From Clostridia bacterium (GTDB taxonomy: Bacteria > Bacillota > Clostridia > Oscillospirales > CAG-272), in contig JAFTPF010000045.1 of NCBI GenBank assembly GCA_017463445.1, positions 1 to 46,429 of the forward strand: a stretch of 46,429 nt of DNA, read 5' to 3'. Below are positions 41,300 through 46,429 of the stretch, piece by piece. Positions within the stretch are counted from its first letter, which is position 1, and every line of letters begins with the position of its first letter. The position numbers and the translations under genes are program-made. Under the pieces are notes generated by a model. It was not told the origin of the DNA, did no database searches, and saw nothing but the letters and a program-made list of their open reading frames with translations.

Positions 41300-42640
41300 T
41301 TACTTCGTTACTGAAATGCAATCTTCGGTGATTTGAATGGAAACTTCCATCTCCTCGCCGCCGCGCTCGATCAGCAGGGTTACGGTATCCCCCACACGTG
41401 CGGTCAGCATGGCGTCTACGATCACAAAGGTGCGGGTGATCTCGAAGGAGCAGTCGCCGATCGTCACGCGCTTCAAGAGATCGTCCTCCTCCAACACGCC
41501 GTCGGCAAGTCCGCCGGAGACGATCTCGGAAACAACCACGTCTTCCACGATGTTCACGATCCCCTGCTCCTCGTCAACCACGCGGCGGGAATCGGTACTG
41601 GCTACCGAGATGCCCATCAGACAGCGCCATACGCCGTCAGTATAGCCGAGACGGGAACTGTTATCGATGATGTTCTGCGCTACGCCGATAGCGATATTGG
41701 ATGGGATGGCGTAGGCAATGCCCTCGATGCCGTCAGCGATGATCTTGGCGTTAACGATGCCGATCAGCTGTCCTGCCGAGTTAAACAGTCCGCCGCCCGA
41801 ATTGCCCTCGTTGACCGCCGCGTCGATGCGGATGGTGCGGAAGGTGACCTGGGTACGATCGTCGGCACCGGTCATGGTCAGCTCCTCGCTGTCCACACTG
41901 ATGATGCCGCGGGTCACCGAGATGCCGCCTGCCTCCGGATTGCCGATAGCAACGGCTGAGCCGCCTACCACGATGTCGTTGGAATCGGCGACGCTGATGG
42001 CGCGGGCCTCGGAATGCTTCAGGATCTCGCTGCCTTTCACCTTCAGAACGGCGATGTCGTAGTTCATGGCACCGCCCACATATGTCGCCTCAATGGCGTA
42101 GTCGGTATACTCCATGCCGTAGAGGTAAACGGTGATGTCATCGCTGATCTGTTTCCGTGCGTCTGCATGATAAACGACGTGATAGTTGGTAATGATGTAC
42201 GCGTCACCCGAATCCTTGTCCAGCTGATAGATGACGCCCGCACCTGCGGAGGTGGCGGTCTCGGTCTGTCCCAACCAGCCGCCGGAGACGGTGAAATCGC
42301 AGTAGATGCTCACTGCCGAGAGAAGTGCAAGGTTATAGGCGCGGTCGCTGTCGGGGATAGCAACGGTACTGCCGGAGCCGTCCTTACCGTCTTCGCCATC
42401 TGCACCGTCGGTACCGTCTTTGCCGTCAGAGCCGTCTTTGCCGTCGGTACCGTCGGAGCCCTTCAGGCTTTCCAGCCATTCTTCCTCGGTACCTTCAAAG
42501 CCATGGCGTACGGCAATGTCATATGCGGAGTCGCCGTCGTCGCCGTCGTCGCCGTCCTCGCCGTTCTTGCAGGATACAAGCAGCGGCAGAGAGAGCATCA
42601 GCAGGACGGCAAGCAGGAGCGCGGGGAGTTTGCGTGTCAT
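41300..42640 (-). CDS. HtrA/DegP-like serine protease lipoprotein with a collagen-like linker
   Basis: A 446-aa surface lipoprotein: signal peptide with lipobox Cys24 (LLVSC), a short helical motif (AYDIAVRHGFEGTEEEWLES) and Gly-x-x repeats (GSDGTDGKDGSDGKDGTDG, about 61-90), then a trypsin-like domain with His154 (TNYHVV), Asp195 (NYDIAVL) and Ser281 (GNSGGG), and a C-terminal PDZ-like domain (about 340-446). The collagen-like section probably holds the protease away from the membrane. AGGAAG precedes the ATG. It may act in extracytoplasmic protein quality control. Confidence 0.92.
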   Translation of the reverse strand: MTRKLPALLLAVLLMLSLPLLVSCKNGEDGDDGDDGDSAYDIAVRHGFEGTEEEWLESLKGSDGTDGKDGSDGKDGTDGADGEDGKDGSGSTVAIPDSDRAYNLALLSAVSIYCDFTVSGGWLGQTETATSAGAGVIYQLDKDSGDAYIITNYHVVYHADARKQISDDITVYLYGMEYTDYAIEATYVGGAMNYDIAVLKVKGSEILKHSEARAISVADSNDIVVGGSAVAIGNPEAGGISVTRGIISVDSEELTMTGADDRTQVTFRTIRIDAAVNEGNSGGGLFNSAGQLIGIVNAKIIADGIEGIAYAIPSNIAIGVAQNIIDNSSRLGYTDGVWRCLMGISVASTDSRRVVDEEQGIVNIVEDVVVSEIVSGGLADGVLEEDDLLKRVTIGDCSFEITRTFVIVDAMLTARVGDTVTLLIERGGEEMEVSIQITEDCISVTK

Positions 42641-42768
42641 AGTTTGATCTTCCTTTCAAAAGGGGATTGCAATCAGTATAGTACGCCGGTGTGACGGACG
42701 TGTGACGGGGAACTGATTAAAGAATAAAGAATACTGAATAAATAAGAAATAATAAAGATGGTTGTTTT

Positions 42769-44676
42769 TTATTCTTTAATTTTCTCTGCCTCGGTCAGCC
42801 ACAGCGATACCGACGCATCCGAGGGCATCGTCAGCCCTCCTCTGGGCGATACGCCTACCGTGCCCACGCCAATGCCGTCGGGCAGGCAGGAGCGCTTGAA
42901 CTGCTGCTGGAAGAAGCGGCGGTAGAAGGTTTTAAGCCACTTCAGAATGGTAGCGTCGTCGTAGACCTCGCCCCAAGCATGGCGGGCAAGGCGGTAGATT
43001 TTCTCGGGAGAAAAACCGTAGCGGAGCGCGTAATAGAGGAAGAAATCGTGGAGATCGTAGGGGCCTACCAAATCCTCGGTCTTCTGAACGATCTCGCCGT
43101 CCTTGGCAGGGAGAAGCTCGGGAGAAACGGGCGTGTCGAGGATGTCGCGGAGCACGCTCGCCTGTTGTGCATCGGTGGCGGTATCGGCGAAGTAGGCGAC
43201 GAGATGGCGCACCAGCGTTTTGGGAATAGCACCGTTGACGCCGTACATAGACATATGGTCGCCATTGTAGGTGGCCCAGCCCAGTACCAGCTCGGACAGG
43301 TCGCCGGTTCCCACCACGATGGCACCCTCCATATTGGCAACGTCCATCAGGATCTGGGTACGCTCGCGGGCCTGCGCGTTTTCATAGGTGACATCGGTGG
43401 TGACGCCGTCGTGTCCGATGTCGGCAAGGTGCTGTCTGACCGCCACGCCGATGGGGATGGTGCGGAAGGTAACGCCCAGAGACTCGCAGAGCAGCTCAGC
43501 GTTGGACTTGGTGCGGGAGGTGGTGCCGAATCCCGGCATAGTGACGCAAATGATGTCTTTGCGGTTGCGTCCCAAGATGTCAAAGGCGCGGGCGGTGATC
43601 AGGAGCGCAAGGGTAGAGTCCAGACCGCCCGAGATACCCAGCACGCACTTACAGCCGATGTGGCTAACCCGACGGGCAAGTCCCTCTGCCTGTATGGCGA
43701 CGATCTCCTCGGCGCGAGTCAGCCGCGCGGCGGCGTCCTCGGGCACGAAGGGGGAGCGGGGGATTTTGCGGGTAAGGGCGGTAGATTCAAGGTGGAGGGA
43801 GAAGGTGGTCACCCACGCGGTATCCGATTCCGATACAAATCCCAACGCAGAGCGGGTACGCTCCGACGCGATGCGCTCCACATCGATCTCACTGACAACG
43901 TAGCCATCCGCAAAGGGCTTAGATTCTGCCAACAGCTTTCCGCACTCGGCAATCAGATCGTGTCCGCCGTAGACGTAGTCGGTGGTGGACTCGCCGCGTC
44001 CTGCTTCGGCACGGACATAACTGCAGACCAGACGTGCGGATTGGGAAATCACCAGCGCACGGCGGGCATCCGCTCTGCCCACGATTTCGGGAGCGGCGGC
44101 AGGGTTGAGGATCAGGATCGCACCCTGCTCTGCCAGTTTAGCGGAAGGGGGAACGGACATAAATGCGTCATCACCAACCTCGATAGCAATGCTCAACATA
44201 GGCAGTTCCGCACAAAAGCAGATGGAGGAGCCGATCCCCACATCGGAAAGAGGTTGGTCAGTCCACAGAGAGTCGGCGGCATCGCAATCCCACGGCGTAA
44301 AGTAGCGGCGCATCGCCTCGTTTACCCGCGTCTGCGGCACCAGCGCTCTGATCTCTCCGTCAATGACCGCCGCAACGGTATTATACAGCTTTCCCTTCCA
44401 CAGATAGGGCAGGCCGACCGTAAAGAAGATAGGCAGATTCTTGGTCGCCTGTGCAATCTCAATAAGGGCTTCCTTAGCACCGTCGATCAGCGTTCTCTGC
44501 CGGAACAGATCGCCGCAGGTGGCACCGGTTAAAGCAAGCTCGGGCAGACAGAGCACGCGCACGCCATCGGCGGCGGCACGCTCTACCGTAGCGATGATCT
44601 GCGCTTGATTGTACGCCACGTCGGCGACCTTCAGGGCGGGAGAGGCGGCGGCTATCTTGATAAATCCGTTTTTCAT
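42769..44676 (-). CDS. nadE: Glutamine-dependent NAD+ synthetase
   Basis: Converts nicotinic acid adenine dinucleotide to NAD+ with ATP. The start at 44676 (MKNGFIKIAAASPALKVADV) follows CAGGAG and gives a 635-aa two-domain enzyme. The N-terminal nitrilase-type amidase has Glu46 (LPELALTG) and Cys155 (CFCAEL); the catalytic Lys expected in a PKT motif reads PQT (Gln115). The synthetase domain has the SGGLDSTLAL pyrophosphate loop, GTGDLSELVLGW and the C-terminal RSCLPDGIGVG. It is divergent from the nicotinate phosphoribosyltransferase gene, the step feeding this pathway, and both may share an operator. Confidence 0.94.
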   Translation of the reverse strand: MKNGFIKIAAASPALKVADVAYNQAQIIATVERAAADGVRVLCLPELALTGATCGDLFRQRTLIDGAKEALIEIAQATKNLPIFFTVGLPYLWKGKLYNTVAAVIDGEIRALVPQTRVNEAMRRYFTPWDCDAADSLWTDQPLSDVGIGSSICFCAELPMLSIAIEVGDDAFMSVPPSAKLAEQGAILILNPAAAPEIVGRADARRALVISQSARLVCSYVRAEAGRGESTTDYVYGGHDLIAECGKLLAESKPFADGYVVSEIDVERIASERTRSALGFVSESDTAWVTTFSLHLESTALTRKIPRSPFVPEDAAARLTRAEEIVAIQAEGLARRVSHIGCKCVLGISGGLDSTLALLITARAFDILGRNRKDIICVTMPGFGTTSRTKSNAELLCESLGVTFRTIPIGVAVRQHLADIGHDGVTTDVTYENAQARERTQILMDVANMEGAIVVGTGDLSELVLGWATYNGDHMSMYGVNGAIPKTLVRHLVAYFADTATDAQQASVLRDILDTPVSPELLPAKDGEIVQKTEDLVGPYDLHDFFLYYALRYGFSPEKIYRLARHAWGEVYDDATILKWLKTFYRRFFQQQFKRSCLPDGIGVGTVGVSPRGGLTMPSDASVSLWLTEAEKIKE

Positions 44677-44780
44677 AAGAAAAATCTCCTGTTTTTCGTA
44701 TAAATTCTGCAAAACGTATTTACAAATACGATTCGATGTGTTATAATCGATATTAGAATATCAATTTGCGCGGGATGCGG

Positions 44781-44816
44781 GGAATCCGACGGGCGGAGCA
44801 AGCCCCGACCTATGGG
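44781..44816. repeat. REP-like repeat in the nadE leader
   Basis: GGGCGGAGCAAGCCCCGACC and flanks, similar to the repeat at 5808-5836. It lies within the long (about 175-base) untranslated leader of nadE and can fold into a hairpin. Confidence 0.55.
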
Positions 44817-44857
44817 GTTAGTGCGTACCGTTCTCGCAAATCGATATATTCCTATCT

Positions 44858-44907
44858 ATTATATCCCGAAAACGGGCGATTGTCAAGGGACTTTGCCCGT
44901 TTTCGGG
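44858..44907 (-). promoter_or_regulatory. nadE promoter with duplicated CCCG-N4-CGGG palindromes
   Basis: On the minus strand TTGACA (44886-44881), 17-base spacer, TATAAT (44863-44858), a perfect sigma-A promoter. The spacer holds CCCGTTTTCGGG (the plus strand reads CCCGAAAACGGGC, 44865-44877), and an inverted second copy lies at 44895-44907, between nadE and the pncB start. Two identical palindromes around one promoter suggest a repressor site shared by the two divergent NAD genes. Confidence 0.85.
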
Positions 44908-44943
44908 AAGATATAGAAATTTTGTTATTGTGAGGGATCACCA

Positions 44944-46389
44944 ATGAACGAGAAAAACAACTTCTGGTCGGAAAATTACACTATGCTCTTCGACTTCTAC
45001 GAGCTGACGATGGGCAACGGCTATTTTAGTAGCGGAAAGGCGCATCAGATCTCCTATTTCGATATGTTCTTCCGCGACATCCCCGACGGCGGCGGATTTG
45101 CTATTGCCGCAGGACTGCAGCAGGTGATCGACTACATTGAAAATCTCCGCTTCACCGAAGAGGATATCGCCTTCCTGCGGACGAAAAACTGCTTTACCGA
45201 GGAATTCCTCGATTACCTGCGCACCTTCCGCTTCACCGGCGACATCTGGGCTGTCCCCGAAGGCACGCCCATCTTCCCCAAGGAGCCCATCCTGGTAGTG
45301 CGCGCCCCCGCCATTGAAGCGCAGTTCGTGGAGACCTTTATTCTGCTGACTATCAACCATCAGTCGCTGATCGCCACCAAGGCAAACAGAATCGTCCGTG
45401 CCGCAAACGGCAGACCTGTTTCCGAGTTTGGCTCCCGACGCGCGCAGGGTACTGCGGGCGCGATCCTGGGCGCCCGTGCCGCTTACATCGGCGGCGCCGC
45501 TTCCACCGCCTGCGCCATTGCCGATCAGCTTTACGGCGTTCCTGCGTCGGGCACCATGGCGCACTCCTGGGTACAGATGTTTGACACCGAATATGAGGCG
45601 TTCGATACATACTGCAAGATCTACCCCGACAACGCTACCCTGCTGGTAGATACCTACAACGTGCTGAAAAGCGGTATTCCCAACGCCATTAAGGCGTTCA
45701 AGGCAAACGGCATCGAGAAGGGCGGTATCCGCATCGACTCGGGCGACATCGCCTACCTTTCCCGCAAGGCGAGAAAGATGCTGGACGAAGCGGGCATGAC
45801 CGGCGTGAAGATCATCGTTTCCAACTCCCTGGACGAGTACATCATCCGCGATCTCATGCAGCAGGACGCCAAGATCGACGCCTTCGGCGTAGGCGAGCGG
45901 ATGATCACCTCCAAGTCCACCCCCGTTTTCGGCGGCGTATACAAGCTGGTTGCGGTGGAGGATAATGAAGGCAAGGTGATCCCCAAGATCAAGATCAGCG
46001 AAAACGCGGGCAAGATCACCACGCCCCACTTCAAGAAGGTCTACCGCATCTTCGAAAAGGACACCGGCAAAGCCAATGCCGATCTGATCTGTCTTGCCGA
46101 CGAGACCCCCGATTTCACCAAGCCGCTGACTATTTTCGACCCCGTTTACACCTGGAAGCGCAAGACCTACGAGAATTACGAGGCGAAGGAGTTGCTGGTG
46201 CAGATCTTCAAGGACGGCAAGCGGGTCTACGACTCCCCCACCACCGCAGAGATCCGCAACTATTGCGCCGCCGAGGTAGACAAGCTGTGGGACGAGGTCA
46301 AGCGTTTTGAGAACCCCCACACCTACTACGTGGACCTGTCCGAGTCCCTGTGGCAGATCAAGCAGGATCTGCTGGGCGGAAAGAGATAA
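44944..46389 (+). CDS. pncB: Nicotinate phosphoribosyltransferase
   Basis: Makes nicotinate mononucleotide from nicotinate and PRPP, the entry of the Preiss-Handler NAD route. The 481-aa protein is full length: the start MNEKNNFWSENYTMLFDFYELTM, then EFGSRRAQG, the active-site SGTMAHSWVQMF with His, LLVDTYNVLKSG, GGIRIDSGDIAYLSRKAR and IIVSNSLDEY are all present. GAGGGATCACC lies just before the ATG. I found no convincing promoter on this strand, so an activator or an unusual promoter may be involved. Confidence 0.95.
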   Translation: MNEKNNFWSENYTMLFDFYELTMGNGYFSSGKAHQISYFDMFFRDIPDGGGFAIAAGLQQVIDYIENLRFTEEDIAFLRTKNCFTEEFLDYLRTFRFTGDIWAVPEGTPIFPKEPILVVRAPAIEAQFVETFILLTINHQSLIATKANRIVRAANGRPVSEFGSRRAQGTAGAILGARAAYIGGAASTACAIADQLYGVPASGTMAHSWVQMFDTEYEAFDTYCKIYPDNATLLVDTYNVLKSGIPNAIKAFKANGIEKGGIRIDSGDIAYLSRKARKMLDEAGMTGVKIIVSNSLDEYIIRDLMQQDAKIDAFGVGERMITSKSTPVFGGVYKLVAVEDNEGKVIPKIKISENAGKITTPHFKKVYRIFEKDTGKANADLICLADETPDFTKPLTIFDPVYTWKRKTYENYEAKELLVQIFKDGKRVYDSPTTAEIRNYCAAEVDKLWDEVKRFENPHTYYVDLSESLWQIKQDLLGGKR

Positions 46390-46400
46390 CCGCCCTCTCC

Positions 46401-46425
46401 CGTAGGGGCGCGCATTGCGCGTCCG
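46401..46425 (+). repeat. REP-like repeat, third copy of the GTAGGGGCGCGC type
   Basis: One 25-base arm nearly identical to those at 1791-1815 and 1852-1875, just after the pncB stop. Its inverted partner may lie beyond the window edge. Confidence 0.75.
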
Positions 46426-46429
46426 TATC

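Noticed and set aside
44701..44760. A second nadE promoter (TTGATA and TATAAC)
   Set aside because: The spacer is only 13 bases; the perfect promoter at 44858-44886 is enough.
1..46429. CRISPR array, tRNA or rRNA genes
   Set aside because: Reading both strands showed no regularly spaced direct repeats, no tRNA cloverleaf and no rRNA conserved stretches.

Overview
The window looks like a chromosomal segment of an endospore-forming Firmicute of the class Clostridia, probably an uncultured gut relative of the Oscillospirales or Christensenellales. Reasons: a cotJABC spore-coat operon, many well-formed sigma-A promoters (TTGACA-17-TATAAT type), strong GGAGG ribosome binding sites, a ZTP riboswitch on a purine operon, LexA boxes of Bacillus/Clostridium type, and moderately high GC with AT-rich islands. 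I give no species.

Layout. (1) 1-4927, minus strand: purine operon purE-purC-purF-purM-purN and the first codons of a further gene, driven by one promoter and a ZTP riboswitch; a REP-like inverted repeat sits between purF and purM. (2) 5019-8156: small genes of unknown role, a ribbon-helix-helix protein and a MATE exporter. (3) 8332-9306 and 29229-29435: the spore-coat operon cotJA-cotJB-cotJC. cotJC is cut in two. Its first 135 codons lie at 8900-9306 and its last 66 at 29237-29435; an 8-bp direct repeat (GCAGCAGA) marks both cuts, and joining across it gives one intact 201-aa protein. (4) 9307-29236: the 19,930-bp intervening element. It ends in a large serine recombinase gene facing the 3' half of cotJC, and its joined ends form a palindromic attP-like site. 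Cargo: a PP2C phosphatase / Ser-Thr kinase / FHA-ABC transporter / zinc-ribbon operon, an ECF sigma factor with a membrane-anchored leucine-rich-repeat partner, a sodium-coupled symporter, a polar amino-acid ABC transporter and several decayed genes (IS30 piece, surface protein, sortase, ArsC-like, DUF5131-like). (5) 29559-35502: a double-TIR/TPR protein, SOS-controlled DNA polymerase IV, and a second ECF sigma/membrane partner pair. (6) 35494-46425: a membrane protein and RtcB, a discoidin-like lipoprotein, a GH127 glycosidase, a collagen-linked HtrA protease, and divergent NAD genes nadE and a nicotinate phosphoribosyltransferase.

The main result is the split cotJC. The arrangement closely parallels sporulation-controlled elements such as skin in sigK and SPbeta in spsM: site-specific excision in the mother cell would rebuild the coat gene, while the forespore would inherit the element. 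The split separates the predicted manganese ligands of CotJC into two pairs, so the unspliced product should be inactive. Excision and its timing are inferences, but the break, the repeat, the reading-frame match, the recombinase and the attP symmetry are visible in the sequence.
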